Positions 18,491 to 27,585 of a DNA stretch of 64,000 nt are shown here, one piece after another. The stretch comes from CAYNRE01 sp964399535 (GTDB lineage: Bacteria > Planctomycetota > Planctomycetia > Pirellulales > CAYNRE01), in the NCBI GenBank assembly GCA_964399535.1, contig CAYNRE010000005.1:372001-436000 (forward strand). Reading direction: 5' to 3'. Numbering within the stretch: the first letter of the stretch is position 1; the number at the start of each line of letters is the position of its first letter. The position numbers were made by a program, and so were the translations under genes. Below the pieces are notes generated by a model that did no database searches, was not told the origin of the DNA, and worked only from the letters and a program-made list of their open reading frames with translations.

Positions 18491-21070
18491 CTAGCGGCCC
18501 AGTGAAGCGGTTGCCGTGGACTCGGCGCGCGAAGGGCCCGCGCTGCGCAAGGCACCCAGCAACTGTCGCTGGGTAATGACGTCGCGCAGGACCAGCGGCT
18601 GCCGGGGCCGGTCGGCCGGAAAGATGGCGTACACCGGAATCGAGTTGGAACCCAAAAGGGCCAACATCTCCTGGATTTCGTCGGACGGTTCGGTCCAATC
18701 GGCCTTGAGCGTGACCACGCCGTTTTCTTCGACCCAGTGGTGAACCTCTTGGGTATTCAAAGCCAAGGCTTCGTTGGCCTGGCAGGTCAGACACCAGTCG
18801 GCCGTGAAATCGACCAACACGGTTTGCCCCTCGCCGGTAAGCTGGCTCAGCCGCGCGGCGCTGAACTCTTGCCAGGGCAAGAGCTCGGGGCGGGGCACGA
18901 ACAGGTAGAACGAGACCCAGCCCACGGCGGCAACCAGCGTGGCGCTACCAAGCCAGGCGCCCAGCCGCACCGCCGGCGCCGCCAGCACCGAAGTGCGCCC
19001 GATCCACCAACAGGCGGCCCAAACGCCGACCAGCAGCCCGAAGGCCGCCACCAGGTAATCGCGATCCAGGAAGCTGAACAGGTACACCACCGTGCCCAGC
19101 ATCACGAACCCCATCACGTTCTTAAACGTGTCCATCCAAGCGCCCGGCTTGGGCAGGAAGCGAATCAGCCGCGGAAAGGCCCCGATCAACAGGTAAGGGC
19201 TGGCCATCCCCAAGCCAATGGCCGTGAACACCGCGTAGGTAATGTAGGGAGGAACGGTCAGCGTAAAGCCAAACACGGGGCCCAAGAACGGGCCGCTGCA
19301 CGGCGTTGCCAGCACCGTGCTGAGGGCCCCTTTGAAGAAGGCCCCCGCAAAGCCCTCGCGGGCCGCAAGCTGGTTGGCCTTACCCGTGCCCGCCAGCCCC
19401 GGGATCGGTATTTCCCACACGCCCAAAAAGCTCAACCCCATGGCGAACACGAGCGCGGCCAAAGTAATGTTGAACCAGGTCGAGGTAAACTGCTGACCCC
19501 AACTCAGATTCAACGCCGTGGCCAGCGTGGCCAAAACCAGGAACACCGCCACCACGCCCAGGGCATACCACAGGTTCAACAGAAACGCTTCGCGGCGGTG
19601 CTGTCCGCTCTGCTGTACGAAGGCCAGAATCTTCAGCCCCACCACCGGCAATACACAGGGCATGAAGTTCAGCAGGAATCCGCCCAATAGGGCGGCCAGG
19701 AACACGCCGGCCAGGCTGCGAGGCCGGGCCGACAGGTCCTGAGGCTCGAGTTGCCCAAACAGCTTCTTCACCGCGCTGGCGGGCTCGGCCTCGGTGACAT
19801 TGGGCTCGGCCGTGGGCGCGGTGCCCGCGGCCAGGCGGCTGGCGTCTGCATACCGGGCGGGGAAAAACTCCAGCGGCTTGGAATCGCCCGCGGCCGGGGC
19901 GTCGCGGCGAATGTCGACCGTGATCTGAAACCGGGCCGCCAGAGGCGGCTCGCACGAGCGATCGGTGCAGGCCTGGTAGCCGATCAGCCCCGCCAATGAA
20001 TAGCTGCCCTCGGCCGCTTGAGGCGGAATATCGATCGGCACCCGCCAGGCGACCTCGCCTTGGTGGTAGCGGGTGATCGCTCCGCCGGCCAAGGTCGACG
20101 GGGCCGCGATGGGCTCGCTGCTGGCCATCGGCGGACCGGCCGACCAGCCGGCCAGTTCCTGCCAGGCGATAATCGTGGGTTTCGAAACCCCGTCGCCCTC
20201 TCCCTCGGCAAGCGCATACACGTGAAATCCGCCGCTGGGCTGGGCCGTCAGCGTCACCCACACGCGCTGGCCCGGGGCGGCCACGGCCTGGCTAACCTCG
20301 CCGAAGATGCGGGTATGAGTGCCGGCCTTTTGATAATTGCCGATGGCTGCCGGCACGCCAGCTGCCGGCACGCCGGCCGTCGGCACGCCGCCCGCTGCCG
20401 AACTGCTCGTCGCCGAACGGGTCGGTGCGGCGGCCGTCGGCGAGCCCGCTGCTTCGGTCGGCGCGGCGACCACTGCGCTCGCCGCCGGCACGGGGCCTGT
20501 CCAGCGGGCAACAAAGGGGAACTTCTCCGGCGGGTTGCACGACGAGTCGCTGCAGGTTTGGGCCGTAACCTGGCCGCGGACGATCAGTTCTTTCAGTTCG
20601 CGCCCGGCCGCCGGCACCAGGGGGGCCCGCCACGTCACGCGCCCCTCGTGGGTCTCGACCACCAAGTTATCGAACAGCGGTTCGGCGTGGCGCTCGGGCG
20701 CGGTATCGGGCGTAAAGGGGCCGCCCAATTGGTAGTCGGGCGAGGGGGCGAGCGTCACCTTCGTGGGAATGGGGCCGCCCGGTGCTTGCGTAATGGAGTA
20801 AACGTGCCAGCCTGGCTGCACCTGGGCTTCAATCACGAGCTCGGGTCGTTGGCTCGCGGAGCTCTGCAGGCGGGCCGAAAACTCGACCGTCGCGGCCGGC
20901 GCGTCGAACGACTGCGCAGCACCATCCAGCCCCGGCAAATCGCTCGGCCCCGGTTCCTGGCCCACTGCCAACGAACCGACCAGCGCGACCAGGCCCAGGG
21001 CTTGCATCACCCACCAGCGGCCCAGACAGCAACGGGACCGTTGCAACCCAACCTGCGGCGCATCTCGCAT
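18491..21070 (-). CDS. DsbD-family thiol:disulfide interchange protein with N-terminal DsbD-alpha-like domains
   Basis: The protein is about 859 residues. The start at 21070 is chosen because AAGGA lies just upstream and a signal peptide follows. The N-terminal half has two copies of a periplasmic DsbD-alpha-like domain, each with a Cys-containing motif (CSDSSCNPPEKF and CTDRSCEPP). A Gly/Val/Pro/Ala tandem linker (GVPAAGVPAA) lies between them. The middle is the DsbD transmembrane domain with about eight helices and conserved PCVLPV and ATPCSGPFLG motifs. The C-terminus is a thioredoxin domain with ADWCLTCQ (C760, C763). It would move electrons from cytoplasmic thioredoxin across the membrane to keep periplasmic thiols reduced, for example for cytochrome c assembly. 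That fits the cytochrome gene 169 bases downstream on the same strand. Confidence 0.92.
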   Translation of the reverse strand: MRDAPQVGLQRSRCCLGRWWVMQALGLVALVGSLAVGQEPGPSDLPGLDGAAQSFDAPAATVEFSARLQSSASQRPELVIEAQVQPGWHVYSITQAPGGPIPTKVTLAPSPDYQLGGPFTPDTAPERHAEPLFDNLVVETHEGRVTWRAPLVPAAGRELKELIVRGQVTAQTCSDSSCNPPEKFPFVARWTGPVPAASAVVAAPTEAAGSPTAAAPTRSATSSSAAGGVPTAGVPAAGVPAAIGNYQKAGTHTRIFGEVSQAVAAPGQRVWVTLTAQPSGGFHVYALAEGEGDGVSKPTIIAWQELAGWSAGPPMASSEPIAAPSTLAGGAITRYHQGEVAWRVPIDIPPQAAEGSYSLAGLIGYQACTDRSCEPPLAARFQITVDIRRDAPAAGDSKPLEFFPARYADASRLAAGTAPTAEPNVTEAEPASAVKKLFGQLEPQDLSARPRSLAGVFLAALLGGFLLNFMPCVLPVVGLKILAFVQQSGQHRREAFLLNLWYALGVVAVFLVLATLATALNLSWGQQFTSTWFNITLAALVFAMGLSFLGVWEIPIPGLAGTGKANQLAAREGFAGAFFKGALSTVLATPCSGPFLGPVFGFTLTVPPYITYAVFTAIGLGMASPYLLIGAFPRLIRFLPKPGAWMDTFKNVMGFVMLGTVVYLFSFLDRDYLVAAFGLLVGVWAACWWIGRTSVLAAPAVRLGAWLGSATLVAAVGWVSFYLFVPRPELLPWQEFSAARLSQLTGEGQTVLVDFTADWCLTCQANEALALNTQEVHHWVEENGVVTLKADWTEPSDEIQEMLALLGSNSIPVYAIFPADRPRQPLVLRDVITQRQLLGALRSAGPSRAESTATASLGR

Positions 21071-21411
21071 GCGAAATCCTTCGTTCCCTCTGGGGCGCCG
21101 GCGGTCGCCGTAATTCGCCCCAAACCTCCCCGCGAAGCCCCCGCCGCGGGGCACTCAATACCCACTCAGGACCCCAAGCGCAAACCATGCTAGTTGCAGG
21201 GCTCGCCGCGGGTCAATCTCGCTCCCCACGCCGGGGCGCCGCCGGTCGACTGCGCGGGGGGGACAGATGCGCCCCTCCCGCCAGGCCGGCCCCCGCCGAG
21301 CAAAGCGGTCATCGCCCAGCCCATCAGCGGACCGCATAGCATTGTGATGAAGCGCCGGCCCGTGCAGTTACGCGCCGCCCGGGCGCGAATTTCGCAGGGG
21401 CGCGGGCTGCC
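21071..21411. other. Intergenic region upstream of the DsbD-type gene
   Basis: About 340 bases lie between ftsH and the DsbD-type gene. They contain the AAGGA ribosome binding site for the latter at about 21076-21080. Otherwise the stretch is GC-rich without a recognised gene or clear terminator. Confidence 0.5.
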
Positions 21412-23424
21412 CTAGCTGGCGGCCGACCCCGGGCTGGCCGGTTCGCGGCTACTTCCCTCGGTCGCGGCCGTACCGTTGCCGTTGCTGGAGGGTTTGCTCG
21501 CCGCCGAACTGGGTAGCTGATTGGGCGAGGGCCCCAGAATCTCCTGAATCTCTCGCTCGTCCAGGGTTTCCCGGCTGATCAGGGCCTCGGTCAGTGCGTC
21601 GAGCTCGGCCCGATGCTGCGAGAGCAAGGTCCGCGCCTTGTCGCCCGCCGTGTGCAGAATTCGCGATACCTCTTCGTCGATTACCTGGGCCGTGTGCTCG
21701 CTGAAAGCTCGCTGCTCGTGAAATTCCTTGCCCAGGAACGGGTGCTCTTCCGAGGCGTTGAAGGCGACCGGCCCCAAGCGTTCGCTCATGCCCCAGCGGG
21801 TTACCATCCGCCGGGCCAGCTCGGTCGATTTCTTCAGGTCGTCTTCCGCGCCGGCGCTGTATTCGTCGAACAGCAGTTTCTCGGCCGCGCGCCCCCCCAG
21901 CATGAAAATCAGCCGGGCATGCAACTGGCTCTCGCTGATATTGAGCCGGTCTTCGTGCGGCAGCAGTTGGGTAACGCCCAGCGCTCGCCCGCGCGGAATG
22001 ATGGTTACTTTGTGCACGCGGTCGGCGCCGGGCACGAGCCAGGCCAGCAGGGCGTGCCCCGCCTCGTGGTAGGCGGTCATCCGCTTTTCGTGGTCGGAAA
22101 ACACCTCTTCGCGCTCGGGGCCCATAAGCACCTTGTCGCGGGCCTGCTCGAAATCGGAGGTTTCGACGCGATCTTTTCCCAACCGGGTGGCCAACAGCGC
22201 GGCCTCGTTCACCAGGTTGCGAATATCGGCGCCGGTAAACCCGACGGTTCCCTGGGCCAACCGTTCCAGGTCGACTTCGGGCGCGACCGGCACATCGCGG
22301 GTGTGTACTTTGAACAGGGCCACGCGAGCCTTGAGGCTCGGTCGATCGACCGTGATATGCCGGTCGAATCGGCCTGGCCGCAACAGGGCCGGATCGAGCA
22401 CGTCGGGCCGGTTCGTGGCCGCGATCACGATCACCGATTCGCTGGGGCTGAAGCCGTCCATCTCGCTCAGAATCTGGTTCAGCGTTTGCTCGCGCTCGTC
22501 GTGGCCGCCTCCCAGCCCCGCGCCACGAACGCGCCCCACGGCGTCGATCTCGTCAATGAACAAAATGCAGGGGGCCGCATCTTTGGCCGTCTTGAACATG
22601 TCGCGGACGCGGCTGGCCCCCACGCCCACGAACATCTGAATGAACTCCGAGCCGTTGATCGAGAAGAACGGCACCCCGGCCTCGCCCGCCACGGCCTTGG
22701 CCAGCAGGGTCTTGCCGGTGCCCGGCGGGCCCATGAGCAACGTTCCCTTGGGAATCCGCCCCCCTAGCCGCTGGAACTTCTCGGGGCTTTTGAGGAATTG
22801 CACCACCTCGTCCAGGTCGTGCTTCACGTTTTCCAGACCCGCCACGTCGGCAAAGGTAATTCGCTTGGTCGAGCCCTCGTAGCGCTTGGCCGGGCTCTTG
22901 CTGAAGCCACCCAGGATTCCCCCGCCCAGGAACTGGTCGCGGGCCCGGCGGTACATCATGAACAGCATGACGAACAGCCCCAGCGGAAGCAGGATCGAAA
23001 TCAGCATGAACAGGTGCGAGCCGTCGGTGGGGGTGCGAGCCTCGACCTTAACCCCTTTGCCGATCAGCAAGTCGTCCAGCTCCGGGGTCACCACCTTGGG
23101 CAGGGTCAGCTGGAACTCGTTCTTCAGCCGGACCACTTCGCCCGGTTTCACCGATTTGGGCGGATTGGGATCGAGCGGAGCCTTGCGAAACCGGCCCTGC
23201 ACGTCCAGATCCGTAAACTGGACGCTGGCGATGTTGTCGGCCTCGAGCTGTTTGCGAAAGTAGTCGTAGCTAATCTTCGAGCGATTGGTCCCCTCGCCGG
23301 TCGCCAAAAGCAACACCACGACCAGGAGCAGCGACAACAGCAGCCACACCGTGGGGGTGCTGAAGCGGGGGCGACCAGGTCCCTTGGAACCATCGGGCGA
23401 CTGACTAACGCGCGGCTCTTCCAT
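21412..23424 (-). CDS. ftsH: ATP-dependent zinc metalloprotease FtsH
   Basis: The 670-residue protein has the full FtsH layout: an N-terminal membrane helix (about residues 26-43), a periplasmic domain, a second helix at about 135-153, and an AAA+ ATPase with Walker A GPPGTGKT (232-239) and Walker B ILFIDEIDAVG. An arginine-finger region reads NRPDVLDPALLRPGRFDR. The M41 protease carries HEAGH (453-457) and a distal acidic zinc ligand region (EYSAGAEDDLKK). FtsH forms a membrane hexamer that degrades misfolded membrane proteins and short-lived regulators. The C-terminal tail is Ser/Asn-rich and disordered. Length and motifs are normal. Planctomycetes often have several ftsH copies, so this need not be the only one. 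Confidence 0.97.
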   Translation of the reverse strand: MEEPRVSQSPDGSKGPGRPRFSTPTVWLLLSLLLVVVLLLATGEGTNRSKISYDYFRKQLEADNIASVQFTDLDVQGRFRKAPLDPNPPKSVKPGEVVRLKNEFQLTLPKVVTPELDDLLIGKGVKVEARTPTDGSHLFMLISILLPLGLFVMLFMMYRRARDQFLGGGILGGFSKSPAKRYEGSTKRITFADVAGLENVKHDLDEVVQFLKSPEKFQRLGGRIPKGTLLMGPPGTGKTLLAKAVAGEAGVPFFSINGSEFIQMFVGVGASRVRDMFKTAKDAAPCILFIDEIDAVGRVRGAGLGGGHDEREQTLNQILSEMDGFSPSESVIVIAATNRPDVLDPALLRPGRFDRHITVDRPSLKARVALFKVHTRDVPVAPEVDLERLAQGTVGFTGADIRNLVNEAALLATRLGKDRVETSDFEQARDKVLMGPEREEVFSDHEKRMTAYHEAGHALLAWLVPGADRVHKVTIIPRGRALGVTQLLPHEDRLNISESQLHARLIFMLGGRAAEKLLFDEYSAGAEDDLKKSTELARRMVTRWGMSERLGPVAFNASEEHPFLGKEFHEQRAFSEHTAQVIDEEVSRILHTAGDKARTLLSQHRAELDALTEALISRETLDEREIQEILGPSPNQLPSSAASKPSSNGNGTAATEGSSREPASPGSAAS

Positions 23425-23656
23425 CAGAGTTCCGTTGTGGTGGGCAGGAGGGCCCTGGTTCGTCCGTGGCCCCTAGGCCGGGGGGTGCTTCGGCCGGCTA
23501 CCCCGCTCGGCCCAGAAGTAGCCGCGGGGAGACTGCCGTGAAGTTGTCGGTATTCTACCGGACCGGTCCTGTCTTTTCGATTGCTCGGCAGCAAGCTGGG
23601 CAAAAGGCACCCACCTTGTGCGGGGGGAGATGAGCGATCGCTCGCCGCCGACGGCT

Positions 23657-24172
23657 TCAAGGCCCCCGTGCGGGCACGAAATCGACCAGCAAGACCGCTC
23701 GCTCGGAATTGGTCCGGTTCCAGGCCCGGTGGAGAAGCCGATCGTCGAGCACGAGCAGTTCGCCCTCGCTCCAGCGTCGGGTCTGGCAGTCGACCTCGAT
23801 CGCGCAATCGCCATCCGGCACCACCAGCCCCAGGTGGCACCGCAGGAACGGTCCCTGGTAGCCCTGGTGGGGCCGAATCTCGGTACCCGGCAGCAGGATC
23901 GAAAAGCCCGCCGCTCCGTGCGTGGGGAAGTGCTCGGCCACCAGGCGTGCCGTCTCAGGACAGCGGGTCGCATTCTCGGGAATCACCTCGCCGTGCGGAA
24001 ACTGATACAGCGCCAGCACCTTCCAACCCTCGTCGTACAGCTTTCGCTCGGCCCAGTCGACAGCCTCGGCGCGCACCGCCAGGTACTCGGCCCGAATCGT
24101 TCGCCAATGCCGCCGAAGCGCTTCGGTGAACGCAAACTCGTCGGGCGGGTAGAAGGCGGGCGACTCAGCCAT
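23657..24172 (-). CDS. Aspartyl/asparaginyl beta-hydroxylase family protein
   Basis: This 171-residue protein corresponds to the catalytic domain of the Asp/Asn beta-hydroxylase family (2-oxoglutarate and Fe(II)-dependent). The expected features are present: RPHQGYQGPFLRCHLGL, with H102 as the first iron ligand, then WSEGELLVLDDRLLHRAWN with H148 as the second. This family lacks the usual acidic iron ligand, and none is apparent here. An Arg after the second His (SERAVLLVDF region) fits 2-oxoglutarate binding. Bacterial members modify peptides, lipids or unknown targets; the substrate is not predictable. The start ATG gives a compact domain without signal peptide. It lies upstream of ftsH on the same strand with a gap of about 230 bases, so a shared transcript is possible. 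Confidence 0.88.
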   Translation of the reverse strand: MAESPAFYPPDEFAFTEALRRHWRTIRAEYLAVRAEAVDWAERKLYDEGWKVLALYQFPHGEVIPENATRCPETARLVAEHFPTHGAAGFSILLPGTEIRPHQGYQGPFLRCHLGLVVPDGDCAIEVDCQTRRWSEGELLVLDDRLLHRAWNRTNSERAVLLVDFVPARGP

Positions 24173-24474
24173 ATCGGATTTGTTCTCCCGTAATCGGGCA
24201 AGGAATTCCCGCGAAGGGAAGCCTCCTGCCTAACTGAATAATCAGAAGGTCTCCCACGGCCTGCCCCCGGCCACCAGCGGCCATTGGCGATCGGCCATCG
24301 GCCATCGAGTGGGAATAATCGGAGATACCGGCCCGACTGCACCTTGCCATAGCCGATCTTACTCGCCAGACCGCACCCTACCGGCAGGTTCTTCGCAGTT
24401 TCAGACCGCGTCAAGCCGATGGAGGAAGGATACGGGTGGTTTTTCGCTCCTGGCAAACAACAGGTTTGAAGGCA
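24173..24474. other. Intergenic region between divergent genes
   Basis: It lies between the beta-hydroxylase gene (minus) and a small plus-strand gene, so it should hold two promoters. A short iteration of CGGCCAT is present near 24290-24305. GAAGG lies just before the ATG at 24475. Nothing else is recognised. Confidence 0.45.
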
Positions 24475-24666
24475 ATGAGCTCGGTCGGCTCCTGTTCAGG
24501 CTGCGGCGGCACCTCGGAAAGCGTGGCGGCCGTGGGTCTGCTGATCGCCGCCAAACAATTGCAGGCGATTAAACAGCAAGGCGCCGCGATGGGCCAGTTG
24601 CTGGAAGACGCAGTGCGGCTCTCTCGTGCTGCCGATCGCGGGCAAAACCTCGACCTGACCGCCTAG
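24475..24666 (+). CDS. Small YjfB-like (putative motility protein family) protein
   Basis: The peptide has 63 residues. The ATG at 24475 is chosen because GAAGG sits four bases upstream; an in-frame GTG at 24436 lacks this. The N-terminus is Ser/Gly/Cys-rich (GSCSGCGG). It is followed by an amphipathic helical part with the pattern AAVGLLIAAKQLQAIKQQG...LLEDA. This resembles the short YjfB-type family, in which a V.LLKKALD.Q..QG..LL pattern is typical, but the match is from memory and weak. It stands alone between the beta-hydroxylase and thioesterase genes. The function is unknown even for the family. Confidence 0.5.
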   Translation: MSSVGSCSGCGGTSESVAAVGLLIAAKQLQAIKQQGAAMGQLLEDAVRLSRAADRGQNLDLTA

Positions 24667-24941
24667 CGCTCGCTTCGTCGCGTCGAACGCCTGTTAGCGC
24701 GGCCGCGGTCCCCCCGGTTTCGGCGGCTCGCCCCCGGGCGGTCGAATCCGACCCGCCTGGTCGCCTCTTCCGGCAACTCCCCACACGCTTCGGGACGGGG
24801 CTCTCGGCATCGACTCAGCCTCGCACTTGGTCGACCGAACATCGATCCGGGTAATTTTGTTATATTCCGCCCACCCCGTCGGGCAGATCGTTACTCGGCG
24901 CCAATAATAATAATTACGCCGGGCGTTTTCTTGGCGCCGTG

Positions 24942-25385
24942 ATGGAATCAGCAATGCCGGCCGTCTTCGACCATCACCGTATCGTTGTGCCCGAGGAAAT
25001 CGACGCCTTGGGCCATGTCAACAACCTGGCCTACATGCGCTGGATGATCGACGCGGCGTTGGCCCACTCCTCGGCTCGCGGGTGGCCGCAAGCCCGCCAC
25101 ATGCAGCTCGGCTCGGGCTGGGTGGTGCGCTCGCATCGCATTCGCTACCTACGGCCCGCTCGGCTCGGGCAACCCGTGATGGTTCGCACCTGGGTGGCCG
25201 AGACCAAGCGCGTAACCTCGCTACGGAGATTCTTGATTCTCCGCCCGGAAGACGAGATGCGATTGGCGGTCGCGGAAACGGAGTGGGCCTACGTGAGCTT
25301 TGCCACCGGAAGCCCGACTCGAATTCCGCCCGAGGTGGCCACGGCATTCGAGATTGTGGACCAAGGCGTGGGCCTGGATGACTAG
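24942..25385 (+). CDS. Acyl-CoA thioesterase, 4HBT (hotdog) family
   Basis: The protein is about 147 residues, a single hotdog-fold domain. The 4-hydroxybenzoyl-CoA thioesterase signature is clear near the N-terminus: DALGHVNNLAYMRW, with the catalytic Asp in front of GHVNN. A strand-rich part follows (SHRIRYLRPARLGQPVMVRTWV and so on), typical of YbgC/FadM-like enzymes. It would hydrolyse a short or medium acyl-CoA in the cytoplasm. The start may be ATG 24942 or the ATG at 24954. The stop codon TAG lies inside the CTAG terminus of a family A repeat, so the reading frame ends exactly where the element begins; a few C-terminal residues may have been replaced by the insertion. Confidence 0.88.
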   Translation: MESAMPAVFDHHRIVVPEEIDALGHVNNLAYMRWMIDAALAHSSARGWPQARHMQLGSGWVVRSHRIRYLRPARLGQPVMVRTWVAETKRVTSLRRFLILRPEDEMRLAVAETEWAYVSFATGSPTRIPPEVATAFEIVDQGVGLDD

Positions 25386-25535
25386 CAGCCTGGTGAAGAA
25401 TTCCCCGGGCTGGGTCCTCGCGGGAATGCGATGCCAGAATAACGACGTAAGTCGATTGTCGGCGAGCCGCGACGAGCCGGGCTCGGCGCTTGGCGAGGTT
25501 AAAACGCCACCAGGGCTTTTCCAAGGGACGGCTAG
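25382..25535 (+). repeat. Family A MITE-like repeat, copy 2
   Basis: This 154-bp element starts CTAGCAGCCTGGTGAAGAA and ends with a degenerate complement of it before GGCTAG. The interior is alignable with copies 1 and 3 (GGGCTGGGTCCTCGCGGGAA, and CGACGTAAGTCG). Its first four bases supply the stop codon of the thioesterase gene. No coding content for transposition is present. Confidence 0.8.
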
Positions 25536-25851
25536 CCCCGGGCGGGTGCGCGGCGGTCGGCTCTTTGCGCGAACCGCGGAAGTGCAGCAGCCCGCAATCG
25601 TTCGCAGCCTAACGAGATTAGCGGTTAGAATTGCATACTCAATCCAACCGATTCATTCACATGGACCACGGGGGACCGATTTCCTCCCCGAGAGGTGGGA
25701 AATTGGCAATTTTAGCGGGCGCCAGCCACAACCCCCCCACTGACAGGCGGCCCGGTTCGGCGTCCTGGCGGCTGGATTGGATGAGCTCGCTATAACCCGA
25801 GCGACCGTTGCCACCGACCAAACACGCGCTCTTTTCGCAGGTCGACCTAAG
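25536..25851. other. Intergenic region upstream of the SGNH hydrolase
   Basis: About 315 bases follow the repeat. The middle is relatively AT-richer (around 25610-25710) and could hold the promoter of the next gene, but no consensus stands out. No gene is recognised. Confidence 0.4.
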
Positions 25852-27078
25852 ATGGATTTAGACGACGATCCATTCTTCGAGGACGACCCCGAAGTGGCCT
25901 CATCTGCCCTGACCAACGAGCGAGCCGTTTCGGGCTCGCAGCGACGGCGGCGCCGGCGGCGACACGCTCGCCAAGGCTGGCGCGGGCTGGCCTTTCGAAT
26001 CGGCGCCCTGGCGGGTTCGCTCCTGCTGGCGCTGGCAGCCGGCGAATTGTTGCTGCGCGCGGTGGGCCCGCAAGACAATCGCGAATGGGGCACCGGGCAC
26101 CCGCTCTGGCACCACGGCTACCACGCCGACTTGGACCACACGATCCGCGACGACCACGGCGAATTCAGCGGCCACACCGTGCACTTCAATTCCGAGGGCC
26201 TGGCCATGGCGGGCGAATTGCCGGCTGAAGACGAGCCTTGCCTGGTCTTCGTGGGCGACAGTTTCACCGCCGGGCTGGAGGTGCCTGAAAGCGACCGTTT
26301 CGCCAGCCGGCTGGGCAAGTCGCTGGGGCTGCCCGTGGTGAACCTGGGTTGCGGCAGTTTCAGTCCGCTCTTGTCACGAATTCAACTCGAGCACTACCTG
26401 CCGCAATTGAAGCCGGCCGGCGTGGTCGTGCAGTTGTGTACCAACGACGTCGACGGCGACTTTGCCAAGCACCAACTGGCGGTTCGCGACGAGCGGGGAC
26501 GGGCCATTGCCGTGCCCCAGGAACAACCGCTATTCGGGCTGTTTGCCCGCAGCCACGTCTTGCGGACCGCGCAGCGCGCCTACCGCACCTGGCGGCACGA
26601 GAAGCAGGTTCGCGAACGATCGGGCCAAGAACTGGATTCCAACCCCTGGTCGCCGCAGTTCAACCGCTCGCTGGAAGAATGGTACAAGCTGCCTGAGCTG
26701 CGGGCCATTGAGAGCAGCATCGTGGAGATCGCGGACTTGTGTCGCCAGCGCAAGATTCCGCTGTGGCTGATTTGCGTGCCCGATCGGGGCGCGATCTTCA
26801 AAGGACAGACCGATTACTTCTCGGAATATTTTCTCCGCCTGGCCCGGCAACACCGCATTGCCACCGTCGACCTGGAGCCGGCGTTTCGTCAGGCGGAAGT
26901 GACCGAGCTGTATTATCGGTTCGACGGCCACTTTACCGCCGCGGGGCACGCCCTGGTGGCCAAGACCATGCTGCCCGTGCTGGCCGAGCAGTTCAAGGGC
27001 GGCCCGACGACGGAACCGGCCACGGCCGAAACGGCGAGCGAGGCCGAGGCCCCCGGAGCGGCACTAAGCGAGCGGTAG
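25852..27078 (+). CDS. Membrane-anchored SGNH/GDSL hydrolase family protein
   Basis: The protein is about 408 residues from ATG 25852 (MDLDDDPFF); in-frame codons further upstream fall in unrelated sequence. An acidic then strongly basic N-terminus (a run of seven Arg at about 31-37) precedes one membrane helix (about 47-68), giving an inside-to-outside orientation. The catalytic domain shows the SGNH blocks: GDSFT with nucleophile S137, NLGCGSFSP as the Gly block, LCTNDVD as the Asn block, and the terminal D358/H360 pair in FDGHFTAAGH. Relatives act as acyl esterases or O-acetyltransferase partners on surface polysaccharides. The substrate is not predictable. A second SGNH-type membrane protein begins at 63059. 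Confidence 0.85.
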   Translation: MDLDDDPFFEDDPEVASSALTNERAVSGSQRRRRRRRHARQGWRGLAFRIGALAGSLLLALAAGELLLRAVGPQDNREWGTGHPLWHHGYHADLDHTIRDDHGEFSGHTVHFNSEGLAMAGELPAEDEPCLVFVGDSFTAGLEVPESDRFASRLGKSLGLPVVNLGCGSFSPLLSRIQLEHYLPQLKPAGVVVQLCTNDVDGDFAKHQLAVRDERGRAIAVPQEQPLFGLFARSHVLRTAQRAYRTWRHEKQVRERSGQELDSNPWSPQFNRSLEEWYKLPELRAIESSIVEIADLCRQRKIPLWLICVPDRGAIFKGQTDYFSEYFLRLARQHRIATVDLEPAFRQAEVTELYYRFDGHFTAAGHALVAKTMLPVLAEQFKGGPTTEPATAETASEAEAPGAALSER

Positions 27079-27132
27079 CGGCGCATCCATCCCGCTTGGA
27101 CGGGTCGGGCCAGGTCACCCTTGGCGGCAACG

Positions 27133-27579
27133 TCAGTCCGCGGCTGGCCTCGAAGCGCCCCCCTCCAGAAGGCTGGTTAGTTCCTCGCGGGTAAGGATCG
27201 TCACGCCCTCGATTAAACCCAAATCGAGCAGGTGCCGGTCCTGGGTTACGATGTAGTCGGCGCCGCACTCCAGCGCCGCCGCCACCACGTGTTCATCCCT
27301 TGAATCGCGTGGCACGCTTCCGGATGCTGTCAAAATGCCCGGCGCGATTTCGAAGAGTTCTGGTAAGTCTTGCAAGAACTGCGCGATGCTCTCGTCGGAC
27401 TGTTTGTGCCAATCTCTTAGCTTCCGCTTGTGCAGCAACTTGTCGGCGATTTCCGTGAGCGTTTGGCGACTAACAAAAACTCGGTGCCCTCTCTCGATCA
27501 ACTGGCGGTACAATCGATGACTAGCGCTGTTCGGCACGATCAATGGAATGACTACATTGGAGTCGAAGACCACCAACAT
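27133..27579 (-). CDS. PIN-domain toxin, putative type II toxin-antitoxin nuclease
   Basis: This 148-residue PIN domain matches the COG1569-type family. The acidic metal ligands are in place: D6 in VVFDSNVV, E43 in LTEIADKLL, D95 in RDSRDEHVV, and D114 in YIVTQDRHLL. PIN toxins cut RNA with Mg2+/Mn2+. The ATG follows the stop of the upstream gene by only six bases, so its ribosome binding site must lie within that gene and translation is probably coupled. The position normally taken by an antitoxin is held by the C-terminal tail of a much larger fusion protein. No free-standing antitoxin ORF is visible on either side. Confidence 0.9.
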   Translation of the reverse strand: MLVVFDSNVVIPLIVPNSASHRLYRQLIERGHRVFVSRQTLTEIADKLLHKRKLRDWHKQSDESIAQFLQDLPELFEIAPGILTASGSVPRDSRDEHVVAAALECGADYIVTQDRHLLDLGLIEGVTILTREELTSLLEGGASRPAAD

Positions 27580-27585
27580 GGCCGG

